Below, piece by piece: positions 53,275-64,000 of a stretch of 64,000 bases of DNA. A program made the position numbers and the translations under genes. Below the pieces are notes generated by a model. That model saw only the letters and a program-made list of their open reading frames with translations. It did no database searches and was not told where the DNA came from. How positions within the stretch are numbered: position 1 is the stretch's first letter; each line of letters begins with the position of its first letter. The DNA is from Euglena gracilis (lineage: Eukaryota; Euglenida; Euglenophyceae; Euglenales). The stretch lies in contig CP154956.1 of assembly GCA_039621445.1 (NCBI GenBank), positions 84,688,474-84,752,473 of the forward strand. The letters are read 5' to 3'.

Positions 53275-53455
53275 TAGGGTGGCATGCTCTTGGCAGGCCC
53301 CGTCTCTCCGTTCTGGGACAGGAGGGCTGCCGGCGGAGCACTGCGTGCACAGCCCGCCCATCCTACTCTGCTGCTCAGTCGGGGAGGGCAGGGCGGCCCC
53401 CGAGGACTTCTGAGGGGGGCTCGATTCCCGGCGGGTGGATTTGGTGACCCCCCAG
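53275..53455 (+). CDS. Possible exon, frame uncertain
   Basis: GC-rich island; frames include PVSPFWDRRAAGGALRAQPA then GGQGGPRGLLRGARFPAGG. No family recognised; a minus frame is also open. Confidence 0.2.
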
Positions 53456-53499
53456 GCAGGGATGACAATCCAGTGGCGCCTCTCTTACCCAAATGTGGT

Positions 53500-55550
53500 G
53501 TTACCTCTTGTATCTCTGTTACAAGAGGTATCCATCTGTTGCTTTTGGGGGGGGGAACCCTTCCTCGTGGAGCAACTCACTGACAGATTATTTTTTACCC
53601 TCCCCCCTACGCATCCTCAAACGTGTTCACCGACTTCATCAAAAATTTAATAGACACCGCTCTCCAGATCATTGTCCACACACTCATTTCCATTCGCCCT
53701 CCGCAGGAATTACTTGGCAATTACTGCAGAATTGGACCTCCCGCAGCATCATATTGGTTGCTTGCATCGCAGGTTGCTCTGTGCCCAACCTCATTTTGCT
53801 GGCCCTCCCCTCCCCCCACACCAGTGGTCAGGGACGTGGCCAGGGGGCGTCCCTCCCATCAGTAGTTTTTTGCGTCCTTGTTTGGTACGTCCTTTTTTGC
53901 CAATTCGGCCCCATTGTGGGGGGATTGATACCCACAATTTTTCCGCGATTTCCACATTTTCCGCAAGTTTTTTCCCTGTATTCGCTCAACCCACATCAAT
54001 TTGAAATGGAAGGTGCAATGAGTTCCCTTGTAAGCCATTCCTCGCAGTGTTTCCAAGGGAACATGAGCATTTTTTGCTTTTTTGCAAAATTTGCAAATAT
54101 TGCCAAATTTTGCAAATTTTGGCAAAAGCCGCAGGTTTTTTGGGGGCTTTTAGGGTATTTTTAGTTCCTGGAAATGATTTTGAATTGGAGAAATGCCGCC
54201 CTTGGACCAGATTTTTCACTTTAAACTAAACTTTTGTCACTTTTTTGTCATTTTGGGATCTTTTTGGCCAACAAATTCCATTTTTGGGAATTATTGTGGT
54301 CAAAAATTTGAAGAAAAAAACATGACTTTGGATTTTTTTCTTAAAAAAATACTGAATGATAGTGTCCCATATCCCAAATTTATGAAAGCTCCGATACAGG
54401 ATAACCAATTTATCTCCTCCCTGTTGTGCGACTTGTTATGCGACGGGGGGGGGGGGGGGGGGAGAAATTTAAGCTGTCCACTTCGCACCCAAGCTTTTTT
54501 GAATTTCTTTGCGCAATCACGCCAATTCTGAAAATAATTTTTGTGCTCCATCCTTCGCTCCCAGAAACGAGATTCACCCCCTTTTTTGTGTTTTGGATTG
54601 GGGCGATGCTTGTTGGTTTTTAAGTCACCACTGGGAGGTACCCAAACCCCTCTTTTTTCCGGTTTTTTCGGCTGCTGGCACGTTTTCGGCGATCGACAAA
54701 GACGATGTCTTGCGGCCCGAGAATGGGGGAAAACACTTGAAAAACACAAAATAGGGACTGAGGGGTGGGTTTCAGACCACTTTTTTCCCTTGGTGCTGGC
54801 AGCCTCGGAGCGTGCCCAAAACCTCGTAGAAAAAGCGCCCCCCCCCCTTTGTCGTTTTTAAAACCAGAGAAAACCCCATGACAGAGATTTCTGAAAAACC
54901 CTCTTTTTTGCCTTCTCCTGCACGGATTCTCGTACCAGGGCGGTGTGGACCAATGACGAAAATCCATGGGGCACCGGTTGGGGAAGGCTGAAAGGCCCAG
55001 AATGTGGCGAGAGAGTTGTACGTGTTTTCAGAGTGTGGGCACGGCCGAGCTGTGAGAGCACCGGGTTCAGTGCCCACAACTGACCAGCAAGGAAGGGGTC
55101 TGGAATCCAGGGTTGGAAGGCGTGCAGAAGGATGTTTCAGGGTTTTTCAGAGGGGGGGAAGTTGGTGACCCCTCTTTATCGTGAAGTAGAAGGGGGCACC
55201 TTGCCACTGAATGTGATGCTGAAACAATGGAAGCTCTTGTGCAATTGGGCAAAGGAGTTGGTGTTCCGAGTTTTGTGCCCCCAAATATGATTGTTTCAGA
55301 CTGAGTGATGTGCACCCTGGTTTTCACAGGAAATTCAGCTGCTTGGAAACTCTGTCTGTCGGCCGGCATGATCCATTGCTGCAGATATTGTGGGCGTCCA
55401 GGCGTCCAGGCAAAGCACAGTAGGTCATGATTTTAACAGTAACAGGAGCCCTTGTTTTCACCGATGAGCTGAGTCCGTAAAGTCCAAAAGGCAGGCCTTT
55501 TAAAAGCCTTTTTCAGCATCTTGTGGACAATGGGAAGTGAGGAATTGTAT
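53500..55550. other. Mostly non-coding, T-rich
   Basis: Includes a TTTGCAAATTTTGCAAAT-rich patch (54,070-54,130) and a G-run at 54,447. Overlapping frames are unassigned. Confidence 0.4.
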
Positions 55551-55564
55551 TTAGTTTGAAACTC

Positions 55565-56485
55565 ATTTTCCGCAATTGCGCAAGTGATTGAAATTCACAC
55601 TCCTTTGCACAATTGTGCAAGCAACTTTTTGTTTTTATTTGCGTGATTGCGCAAGTAACACAGTTAATTTATACTCATTGGGACCATAACCTGACGTGAC
55701 ATAACCTGACATTTTTTTTTGCTGATCAGAAATGGATGCACGATAGGGTGCCATCTGCCATGTTCCCCTGAAACGTATTTTGAACCCTGGTACGTATCTT
55801 TCCATCAGCCGTTGGACAGGAATGTGATTTCGATGTCTTACAGCCTGAGAAAAAGAGCTTTCGCAACCCCTTCGTCGGACACCTCATTTGCATGCCTTGA
55901 AAAGCTACGCAAAAGAGCAGTTGTTCTTGTGTGTGAAATCAGACCCCAGCTGCGTCATTTTCATGTCCAAAGATTTCAGCGGTTTGTTTCCAGTTGTTGA
56001 GAAATGCCTCCGTTCAACACTTTTTTCCAGAGTGAGTTTCGGGTTTTAATGGAGCCCTGCATTCAGTTGTTTTACTGGCCAGGGTCGTATGCTCTTGATT
56101 TGCTCTACAAATTAGAACCTTCCAGTAGGCGACAAAAGAGCGATAGAATTCCGGACACCCTTGAACCCGGCATTTCGGTCCCAAAAGGCAGCAGTCGTTG
56201 CCGGGAAAATGCTCTTCGGAGCTCTGAACTTGTTGATTAGCTCCCAGGGGCGGAATGTGTGCGACCTCAAAGTCCATGGTGTGACAGGCTGTGCTTTCGG
56301 AACTGTCCAATGCTCTTCTCGCGATTTGATTTGGGATTTCCCTTCGTGCCCGATGTCCAGTTTTGCGGGGTTTGAGGCATGTGTTTTCTCGGAAAAAAAT
56401 TTGGTTGGTTGGTTTTGGGACCCCAAAGCGACCCCAAAAAGACAATTCCGGAATGGGTCCCGGATTGCGCGATTGCGCAAGGCAA
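55565..56485. other. Segment bounded by TTGCGCAA palindromes
   Basis: CGCAATTGCGCAAG, GCACAATTGTGCAAG and GATTGCGCAAG lie at 55,570-55,660 and GCGCGATTGCGCAAG at 56,465. Between are unrecognised frames on both strands (for example 56,161-56,610 plus: GKMLFGALNLLISSQGRN). Possibly a degraded element. Confidence 0.3.
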
Positions 56486-56849
56486 GTCCATTTTTGTGGG
56501 CTAAGAGCGAAATTGACCGACTAAGAAAAATTATTTTGTCTGTGCTGAGTGTTGTGCCGAACTCTCAAGGGATGGTCTTTCAGTCTCCTGGCCGGTCCTC
56601 TGGTGCCTGAAGCCTTGCCGCACGCCCCCCTCCATCCCTCTTTAGTCCGTCGTCGCCGAGTCGATCTCCTGACTGCTTGTTTTGTGAAGTTATGGGTTAC
56701 AAAAGAAAGCAAGATTTTGTCTTTTTGGGGGCCCAAAAAAATCCTGGTGCCAGGTTCTTCTTTATGCAAAGGGGGGACCCCTGATGTTTGCCTCCCGCAC
56801 TCGCTAGCAACCGTTGCCAAAGGAATTTCTTAAAATGGACCCCACCCTA

Positions 56850-57255
56850 CCCTACCCAGGGGAGCCAACAAGCCAGCACTTTTTTTCCAGCCAGCAGATC
56901 CCAAATTGGCTGTGGACCCCCCCCCGGGGGGGGTCGAGTGGTAATAAAGTTTTTTGCAGCCCAGCGAAGCCAGGCTGGACCGAATAAGGGGCCAAAAGTG
57001 GCCCTTTTCGAGGGTTTTTTGGTTTTTTCACCTCAAAATTTTGGCTGAGAAACCGGCATCCGAGCTGGATTTGGGCTTGTTTGCTGGTTTTCGAGTTCCA
57101 GCCGGGTCCAGCCTGGCAGTTGGGTAGGGCCCACAACCCGTACGGGGGGGAGCAGCCAGCCGGCCAGTACTTTTTTCCCAGCCGTCATCTTTTTCCAGCT
57201 GGCCAGCTGGACGTCCCCCCCCCCCCGGGGCTGTCTTTAAGAATCCCTGGTTGCC
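56850..57255. repeat. Two family C copies
   Basis: AAGCCAGCACTTTTTTTCCA at 56,869 and GGCCAGTACTTTTTTCCCAG at 57,162, each with GGCTG(T)GGAC/CTGGAC and a CCCCCGGGG hairpin; the second ends TCTTTAAGAATCCCTGG. Confidence 0.65.
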
Positions 57256-57433
57256 AGCTCCGCCCCCCGCCCGCAGTTTTGGGGGAACATGCAAAATCCT
57301 CCAACCTATTGGGCTCCCCGAAATGACATACGGCCACGGCTCACAGCACGCACCAATGTCCACGGATGTGTATACACCCGCCAACCCCCAAGGACGTTCG
57401 GCTGCGAGGGGGGGTTGTTGAGGATTCAATTAA

Positions 57434-57819
57434 ACCCCCCCCAAATATAAAAACCCCCCCCCGGTTTTATAATTGGGCGGAAATTTCAAGACCCCGAGGG
57501 GGGGTTTTATATTTGGGGGGGGGGGTTTTATATTCGGTCGGAAAAATCAACTTCCCGGTGGGCTCCAGTAGACACTTTTTTGGTCCAAAATAACAAATAC
57601 GCCCACCCTTGGGGGTCCAAAAACTTCATTTTTCGGGCGAAGGAGCAATTTTCACATGTTTTTGGTAAAAATTGTTCCCAAATCTGCCAAAAATGACAAT
57701 TTTGGGAGATATTTTGTCGAAAATTTTTCCTTCCGGCGCTTCGCGCCGGAGGGGGGGGGGGTTATATTTGGGCGGGATTTCAAGGTCCTCAGGGGGGGGT
57801 TTATATTTGGGGGGGGGGT
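57434..57819. mobile_element. Repeat family G element, AAATATAAAACCCCC ends
   Basis: Left CCCCCCCCAAATATAAAAAC; right GGGGGGGTTTATATTTGGGG. Two internal copies of ATTTCAAGRYCCYSAGGGGG, and a GGCGCTTCGCGCC palindrome like family A. Confidence 0.55.
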
Positions 57820-57829
57820 TATGTGTAAG

Positions 57830-58070
57830 CTGCTCTCGATGGGCCGCCAGAGACCGGCTTGCCTCTGCCCTGCCCTGCCCACCCTCACCCGCGGACGTCC
57901 CCCACCCGTTGTCCCCATCCTGGCCGCTGCTCTCGTCTTCGTCGGGAGGGACAATGACCGATCGCCCGGTGACTCCCCGACGCCGCACCGCAGCGCCGCC
58001 CGCGTGGTCCGTTACGGCCAAGCCCGCTGGCCCTGGTCCCCGGCGATTCCCGGGGAGGGGGTTTGCTGTT
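57830..58070 (+). CDS. Possible exon, frame uncertain
   Basis: GC-rich; one frame reads RQRPACLCPALPTLTRGRPP then VFVGRDNDRSPGDSP. Other frames on both strands are open. Unrecognised. Confidence 0.2.
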
Positions 58071-58139
58071 GTGGTTGTCCCCCCTTCCTGGTGCTGCGTG
58101 TGTGTGGCTTGCTTGTCACAAGTTGCAGTTTTTTGCAGG

Positions 58140-58625
58140 TTTATCTGCAGTGTTTCTTCCTTGAAAAAAAAACTTCACGTGTGCAGTCATGTGAAGTTTT
58201 TGTGTGTCAAATTTTTTTGATTGTTAGCAAAGATTTTAGGTTTTTTGAGGCTGCCAGCAAGTGTTGAGTAGATGTTGAGGTCTTTTTTCCAATAAAAGTA
58301 ACCTGAGCGTAAAGTCGGAGAGTCAAAGAAGACTGGGGTTACAAAGTCGATTGTTCAAGTTTTTTAAGTTGAAGCAGGTTCGTCATTTTCATGGACCTCC
58401 ATTTATTTTGATGGTTTGCTTTGTTCCTTGAGCGATCGACACCGAACCAGAATTTGACCCCTGGCGGTCCCCCCAAGCTCCCCTGAAGTCCAAAGGGTGG
58501 CCCAACCCTAAGCTTCTTGTCCTCCGAACCCTTCTTTCTTCGGTCTCTCCTCCCCTTTTTTCTGCGCTTCTGGGCATGGGACGTGGTGAAGCATGATTTC
58601 ATTGCCCGAGAAAAGGTCACTGGTT
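58140..58625. other. Unassigned
   Basis: A short minus frame (58,389-58,577) is Arg/Lys-rich without motif. Confidence 0.35.
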
Positions 58626-58639
58626 TGGAAATCGATTTT

Positions 58640-58762
58640 GAGCAAAGCCATGTTGCTTTATAAACACCGGCTTAAAATCACTGCGTCTTAACTGCAGATT
58701 CTGTCTGACCTGAGCCTGCATTTCAAAACACATACTCAGGTCAAAGTCTGTGTTTAATTTAG
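58640..58762. repeat. Partial family F copy
   Basis: AAAGCCATGTTGCTTTATAA and ACACCGGCTTAAAATCACTG match the terminus of the nested element, followed by a decayed version of the 84-bp palindrome (CTGCGTCTTAACTGCAGATT ... AAAGTCTGTGTTTAA). Confidence 0.75.
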
Positions 58763-58769
58763 TTTAATG

Positions 58770-59930
58770 CGCATTTTTTGATATAACCCATATATTTTTG
58801 CATTCTTTTTGATTTGTTAGTGAAGTGCAGTTGTGCGAAGTTGTTTTGCGGGGTTTTTGCAGTTTTTTTTTTTGTGGTTCTGTGCAGTGCAGTTTTTGAC
58901 CTGCTTCCAGAGCTGTGCAGAGCATTTTGTTTTTGAAGAATTTTTCTTGAGATTTTCCTAATTTACAAATGGTGTTTTCTGTTGCCACTGGTGTTTGATC
59001 CAAGAAGTCAGCAAGGTGCAGACAATTCCTTGGGTGACAGAACCGCCACTGGGTTCGCCCAAGTCACGTGTGTTGTATCCACTGAGGCATCATCTTTTTT
59101 GTGTTCGCATGTTGTCATTTGATCACGCGCAGGAGAGGCAAAGACAAAGGGGATGGACATTGCGTGACACCGCGTGGCACTGTGGGCTGTTAAACCCGTT
59201 CGGCGTTTTTGTATGAAAATTAGTAGATCTCAAAATTATCTCCAAGTTATTTCTAAACGTGATAAGAGTTTGCATTAAACACGTCGTTAAAACAAAGTGC
59301 TATTTTTTGACAACCTGAATATGAAAAGTGTTTGAACCTGAAGATGAAAAGGTTTCGTTTTAGGAGGAAAAATTGTGCCTCTTTTCATTGAGATTGGAGG
59401 GAAATCTGGACAATAAGTTTTCTGCCAAATTTTCATGGGAAGCAGGAGAATTTTTTAAAAGACGTTTCAGAAAATCATGAAAGTGCTTCAAATGATTTTC
59501 CACATAAACAATAAAACAGCTGGATCTCCTGAAAATAGCACTGCAACAAACCATTTCAAAAGGTTTCAAATTCTTGTCCCCAGGATGCTTTTTTGCTGAG
59601 GTTCCCGTTCTACAACGTCTGAGGGGGGGGTACCCTCCCCGTGAGAATGACAAAATAGATCCTGATCCTCAGTATTAAACCACAGAATATCCTCAGGTTG
59701 GTTGGGTGGTTTGGGTCGGGCCCAAACCCTCTTCCCTCAAGGGTCCTGCGCCAGGCAGGGTATCAAGTGAGCATTGGTTTTGGACAGGGGGAATTGTGGG
59801 CGATGTAGGCATCAAAATCCTTGGCACAGTCGAAGTTTTTGCGGTTTCAGGGACCCAGGGCAAAGGGGGAACGCCCCAGGGGCACGAAAGGTTGCGAGTG
59901 TGCCGGAAAAGCCTTCGCAACACCACCACC
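58770..59930. other. Non-coding or unassigned
   Basis: A minus frame at 59,360-59,653 (SFSRGGYPPLRRCRTG and similar) has mixed composition but no motif. A (CAC)n patch lies at 59,922-59,940. Confidence 0.4.
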
Positions 59931-60145
59931 ACCACCACCAACACCCCCCCCCACACACACACCTTGCCACAGGTTTTTTGCTTTTTGACCACTTTTGCCC
60001 ACTTTTGCCCACCTTTTTTACCACTTTTGCTTGCTTTCTGAACACTTTACCCCAACTTTTGCCACTTTTTGGCCACGTTTTGACCACTTTTTTAGCCCAC
60101 TTTTGCCTCTTTTTTTTTTGCCGGCACAGGATGTGTGCAGAGGTT

Positions 60146-60529
60146 TTAAACAGCAACAACCAAGGAAAGGACACGCAAAATTGTGCCGTATCCGACCAGT
60201 CGAGGTTGTGTTTCCAATCTGTTGAGCTCCAATGCCGGGCTTTTGCAGGGAGTGGCTTCGGCTGCATCTTCCACTGCGTCTTGTCTCATTGCATCTTGTC
60301 CAGCATCTGCATGTTGTCCAGCATCTGCATGTTGTCCAGCATCTGCTTCTTGTCCAGCAACTGCATCTTGTCCACCATCTGCATGTTGTCCAGTGTCTGC
60401 ATCCAGTTCATCTTGTCCAGCATTGGCATCTTGTCCACTGAAGCAGAGGACGCTGGTCAGCAAAGGCCTTTGGGGGTCACACTTCCCGGGGGTCCCGCTT
60501 CTTGGCCTCCAGCCAACGTTCCTCGACAT
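60146..60529 (-). CDS. Possible gene with six-residue repeats
   Basis: A minus frame of 127 codons whose centre is eight to nine imperfect D-A-G-Q-H-A units (QEADAGQHADAGQHADAGQD), flanked by non-repeat sequence. The DNA is an 18-bp tandem repeat (CAGCATCTGCATGTTGTC on plus). All three plus frames also cross it, so the coding strand is a guess. The acidic, polar minus reading is more protein-like than the Cys/Ser-rich plus ones. Confidence 0.3.
   Translation of the reverse strand: MSRNVGWRPRSGTPGKCDPQRPLLTSVLCFSGQDANAGQDELDADTGQHADGGQDAVAGQEADAGQHADAGQHADAGQDAMRQDAVEDAAEATPCKSPALELNRLETQPRLVGYGTILRVLSLVVAV
60286..60441. repeat. 18-bp minisatellite, about 8.5 copies
   Basis: Unit CAGCATCTGCATGTTGTC with changes mostly at a few positions. 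Confidence 0.9.
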
Positions 60530-60699
60530 CCAACGCGACTTTGTGTATTAAATTCGCGGCTCGTTGGATGCCAATCCTTCCAAAGGCGCAGTATGCACCC
60601 CTACAAGCATCCTCGGATTCACATGCCCTACAAGCATCCACGGATGCACATCATCATGCACATGCCTACAACCGCGACTACAGTCGCCCGTTTATCCCA

Positions 60700-60960
60700 C
60701 AACTTAAGATTCTCCCCATAACCTCCCTCTCCCACCTGAGCTTCCACTCCAGGAGCCACTCAGGGAAGGCCAGACGAGCCAGGGAGGAACATCGTCGACT
60801 AAGGGACGAAGCAAGCACCAATGTGGAGGCTGTACGCAGATATGCAGCAGGGGCACGATACCTTCGGCTCCAGGGGAGTCACACACCTCCCGGACGGAGA
60901 GGTCCAGCACGGCAGCAGAGGCAGAGGCACGGGCAGACATGAAAGGCAGGCTGGAGTGGT
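60700..60960 (+). CDS. Possible exon, charged helical
   Basis: The frame reads SGKARRAREEHRRLRDEAST then NVEAVRRYAAGARYLRLQ and a Pro/Arg end. Heptad-like charge spacing would suit a coiled coil. Two other plus frames are open. Unrecognised. Confidence 0.3.
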
Positions 60961-61069
60961 CTGCGAGCGAGGGAGGGACGAGACAACACAGGTGTACCCA
61001 GCAGTATGGGCCCAAATATGGACCCCACTTCAGCCATCAAAAATCCCCGCATCCAAAAAATCCCAAAAA

Positions 61070-61175
61070 AAATCCCCGCATCGCCCTGCATCGCCCTGCA
61101 TCGGAACCCCACCTTTGGCCTCCAAAATTCCCGCATCGCCCTGCATCGCCCTGCATCGCCGAAGGTGCTTGCCCG
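61070..61175. repeat. GCATCGCCCT tandem repeats
   Basis: Six copies of CCTGCATCGC in two clusters split by GGAACCCCACCTTTGGCC. Confidence 0.8.
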
Positions 61176-61559
61176 GGGGGTCCGGTTTAAGAAATTCTCT
61201 GGTCTGCAAGCATGCATCCAAAAATGCATCGTCCCAGAAATACAGGCTTTTTTACTTGTTTTTGTGCAAAAGAAAAATCAGCAGTGTGGACAAAAATTAT
61301 GAGAGGGGGATCCAGGCCCCTCCATCCTCCCCATTCGGACCAAGAGGGGGGGGGGACCCAAAAAATGCACTGAAAACAGAAAAAAATTGGGTGGATGTTG
61401 TGACCGATTTTTCAAAAAAAAAGTGTGTGAAAACGCGATTTTGGGCCTTTTTCAAGGCCCAAAAATTTTGCGCCAGAAAATCTTTTGCATAGGGGAGACA
61501 AAAAAACACAATAAAAATAAGGGTTTCTTTGATTTTAAAACACAAAAACACAAAATTTA

Positions 61560-61895
61560 GAGTTTTCAACATTTCACGGAAAGTGCATGCAATCTTTCTC
61601 ACTTGTAATGAAGGTTTTTTGAACCAAAATGGCCTTTCGGTGGTCTGTTTCTGTGGTGATGAAAATCATCATGAATTGGACCCCAAAATTGACTGCATTT
61701 CACAACCTCATTTGTGTGAACTGTGACTATACGATCAGAGTGGTTTCCCATTATATGCATCTCCCGAATTTTTTTGCCTGTGCTGTGATCCCATCACCTT
61801 TGATGAACTTTAATTACTGTCCAAAATCCAAGAGGGGCATTGAAAGACATTTTGCTTCGGATCCTGGCTGCTTTGAAGCAGCTTTTGACCTTTGA
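61560..61895 (+). CDS. Possible Cys/His-rich exon pair
   Basis: Two frames: SVVCFCGDENHHELDPKIDC then HLCEL (to 61,726) and NYCPKSKRGIERHFASDPGC (to 61,895). The Cys/His spacing hints at a zinc-binding protein but fits no family I can name. A frame change between them would require a splice. Confidence 0.25.
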
Positions 61896-61899
61896 AAGC

Positions 61900-62710
61900 T
61901 CCACATATGAGTCGGACTTCACTTCCTAAACAATGGGATATGCAAGGGGTATTCAACCCTTAGGATTTATGCAGGACCACCAGGGAGGTCAACCTTTTCC
62001 TTCTGCACTTTGTGACAAAAACTTTCAGTATTGTAAAAACTTCCTCGGGTTCGATTTTTCGGGGTCGATTTTTCGGTCCAGTGCAAAACAATCGATGTAA
62101 AAACACCGATAAAAACTCAAGAACGAAAAACGAAAAAAGTTGCACCTTTGGGATTTAGGAAATTTCGGGATGCAGGCACAAAAATACCAAAAAAAATTGG
62201 AACCACCGATTCCCAGATTGTCTCTATTTCCTTTTTTCTTGGCTCAAAAAATAAAAACACAGAAAAAAACGTGGCCACAGACAAAACAACGTAAGCTGCT
62301 TCCCAAGAAGGCGCCCGTAAAAAAATGAATCAAAACCAGGGGTGGGTGCTTGGACAAAGGGGATAATTGGTCAAGTCAAGGAGGAATGTGCCAAGCCATT
62401 TAATGGCCGATGTACATGAACCACGGAGGAACACTACCACGTGCATTGACTCCCGCAAAATTGACTGACCTGAGAAGGGTATTGCATAAAAGACACTCAA
62501 AGTGGCCACTTCATGGAAGCTGAGATGAGTGAAACCGGACACGATGACCTATATCAATCGCCCACGATGATATTCAGGTGTGGGTGCACCCGAGTCCAAC
62601 ACCGGGGGTGAGGGGTGCCGACATCGGAAACAGGCTGCAAGAGACCGAGGGAGGGACGACGCGAAGTGACAGAGATGTGGCACAAATTTCATCAGGAACG
62701 AAATGATTGA
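61900..62710. other. Non-coding, unassigned
   Basis: No gene motif. A minus frame at 62,330-62,542 lacks features. Confidence 0.4.
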
Positions 62711-62721
62711 AACTGTTTCCC

Positions 62722-62790
62722 TGTGGTCGAGGCTGTCTAGTGGTTGAGCACTTGCACTGTTTGGGGATAGGTTCTGGTTTGCTTGGTCGG
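62722..62790 (+). other. tRNA-like 5' half, possible SINE head
   Basis: GGCTGTCTAGTGGTTGAGCA resembles a tRNA D-arm/A-box; a degenerate B-box AGGTTCTGGTTTG follows 30 bp on. Acceptor and anticodon arms do not fold well. Confidence 0.25.
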
Positions 62791-62894
62791 CCGAAAAGAG
62801 GCGTTTAACAGGATGGGGGGGGGGGTTGGTGGTTAATTGTTAATCAAAACTCGATTTCCCAAAATGACCCAAAATACCCCCCCCCCCCGGGCGC

Positions 62895-63065
62895 TTGGCC
62901 CACACCATGATTGAAGGTAAGGCCACGGGGCGAACCTTAGGGGGACAAATTTGCTAAAAATATTTGGCAGGCCATGCGCAAAACAGGGCAAAAACCTTAA
63001 AAAGGGGGGCCAAGGTCATGAGTAGTGCCGAAGGCCAACTTCAGGGGGGCCCAGCTTGCATGTCC
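62895..63065 (-). repeat. Repeat family B copy, reverse orientation
   Basis: ATGATTGAAGGTAAGGCCAC, CCATGCGCAAAACAGGGC, GCCGAAGGCCAACTTCAGGG and CCCAGCTTGCATGTCCA: the inverse of the 50,318 and 53,020 copies. Confidence 0.7.
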
Positions 63066-63139
63066 AAGCGCCTGGGGAGGGGGGGGAGTGTCCCCTTACA
63101 CCATGTTTCTTTGGCAAAATTTGTCAAAAAGTCATACCT

Positions 63140-63430
63140 ACCCCCCGCCCCCCTGGGAAACCGTCACCTGACAGGTTGGCCGGTACCAGGGACCCTGACA
63201 GTTTCCCGGGCGGGACCCTGACAGGTTCTCGGGCATGACAGTTTTCCAGGGGGGGGGGGTAGGTATATTGGCATTGGGTCCGCAGAGATTAATCCCCCAA
63301 ATATAGGCTCATTGCGGGAAATTGGTGATGGATTTTTTGGTGGTCGCTGGCTACTAGTCGTAGCGACTGTTGGTGATGGCCTAGTGACCATTGGTGGTCG
63401 GAGCGACTTGTCGCTCCGAACACCAATTTT
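63140..63430. repeat. Short palindrome cluster
   Basis: Repeated CCTGACAG/CTGACAGG and CCCGGGCGGGACCCTGACAG, then GGTCGGAGCGACTTGTCGCT and GTCGTAGCGAC. Several small hairpins; no coding. Confidence 0.5.
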
Positions 63431-63559
63431 AAGTCCACCCCCCAAAAGTTTTTAAGCCCCCCCCTCCAAAAAAATTCATTCAAATATGAAGGAAAATGAT
63501 CCAAAACCCACCCAAATGCCTTCAAAAACCCCAATCGGGGGTCAATATGCAACAACAAA

Positions 63560-63745
63560 ATCCCAATTCTGCGTGCAAGTCAAGGATGGCCGAGTCCGTC
63601 TCCCTAATGAACTTAGTCGGCCTACGGCCAACTCCGGGGGGGGGGGGGGGCTGCCACCCCCCCGGGCCCCCCCGCCCCCGCCCAAAATAACAAAATTCCC
63701 TTGTGTGCAAGGCAAGGATGGCCAAATTGTGCTCCCTATGAATTT
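63560..63745. repeat. Pair of GTGCAAGKCAAGGATGGCC repeats
   Basis: GCGTGCAAGTCAAGGATGGCC-like words at 63,571 and 63,703, each followed by CTCCCTATGAA-type sequence, around a CGGCCTACGGCC palindrome and G-run/C-run hairpin. A reversed relative is near 3,628 (CCTTGCCTTGCACACACAAG). Confidence 0.5.
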
Positions 63746-64000
63746 AAGTGTCTATCGGATGGGGGCAGGGCTGCTTGGGCTATGGTTTCACAGAACAGGC
63801 GCAGACCGGGCTATGCCGCCCCCCCCCCCCCTGGACCCCCCGCGTCCTCTGCTGATGACTTTTGGTAATGATCTTGGTTGTAGTTTCACAGAACTGGTGC
63901 AAAAAGAAGATATTACCCAATTTTTTTTTTGCAAATGGACCCCCGAATAGGGGTTTTTGAAGGCATTTGGGTGGGGTTTGGGTCATTTTCCTTCATATTT

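Overview
The window looks like nuclear DNA from a eukaryote. It is gene-poor and very repeat-rich. Coding-looking stretches are short, GC-rich islands bordered by plausible GT/AG splice sites and separated by kilobases of T-rich DNA, runs of 7 to 20 C or G, long (CA)n/(GT)n tracts and many inverted-repeat elements. I see no operons, Shine-Dalgarno spacing, rRNA or bacterial genes. A unicellular eukaryote such as an alga would fit, but I cannot name the lineage from the sequence.

Layout. 0.4-3 kb: short GC-rich exons of an unrecognised plus-strand gene, followed by a (CA)n tract of about 225 bp. 3.4-3.9 kb: a TIR element. 4.3-5.6 kb: two exons coding acidic, disordered protein. 8.8-10.5 kb: a 'CAGGG' TIR element swollen by a 47-bp minisatellite. 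10.6-12.2 kb: a hAT element with TIRs, a 7-bp target duplication and a broken transposase. 13.7-15.4 and 40.3-41.7 kb: two copies of a gene carrying N-N-P-F-G motifs. 20.9-26.5 kb: a large IS630/Tc1/mariner-type transposon with eight inverted subterminal repeats at each end, carrying a second, palindrome-bearing element inside it. 26.6-30.4 kb: several small TIR elements. 30.9-34.3 kb: a 3.3-kb element with perfect 26-bp TIRs, a 5-bp target duplication and thirteen copies of a short GC-rich palindrome. 34-46 kb: mostly non-coding, with repeat copies and a few possible exons. 46-53 kb: MITE-like elements, microsatellites and 'CAGGG' family members. 53-64 kb: sparse possible exons, more repeat copies and an 18-bp minisatellite.

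The coherent biology is transposon biology. Two recognisable cut-and-paste transposases (hAT and IS630/Tc1/mariner-like) sit among at least six families of short non-autonomous elements. Several are nested, so relative ages can be read. The hAT element lies inside a copy of one dispersed repeat, and removing it restores that repeat. The 3.3-kb palindrome-rich element has clean ends but no recognisable transposase and is the best candidate for something undescribed.

Host genes are only glimpsed. None of the GC-rich exons matched a family I could name with confidence, and exon assignments are tentative.
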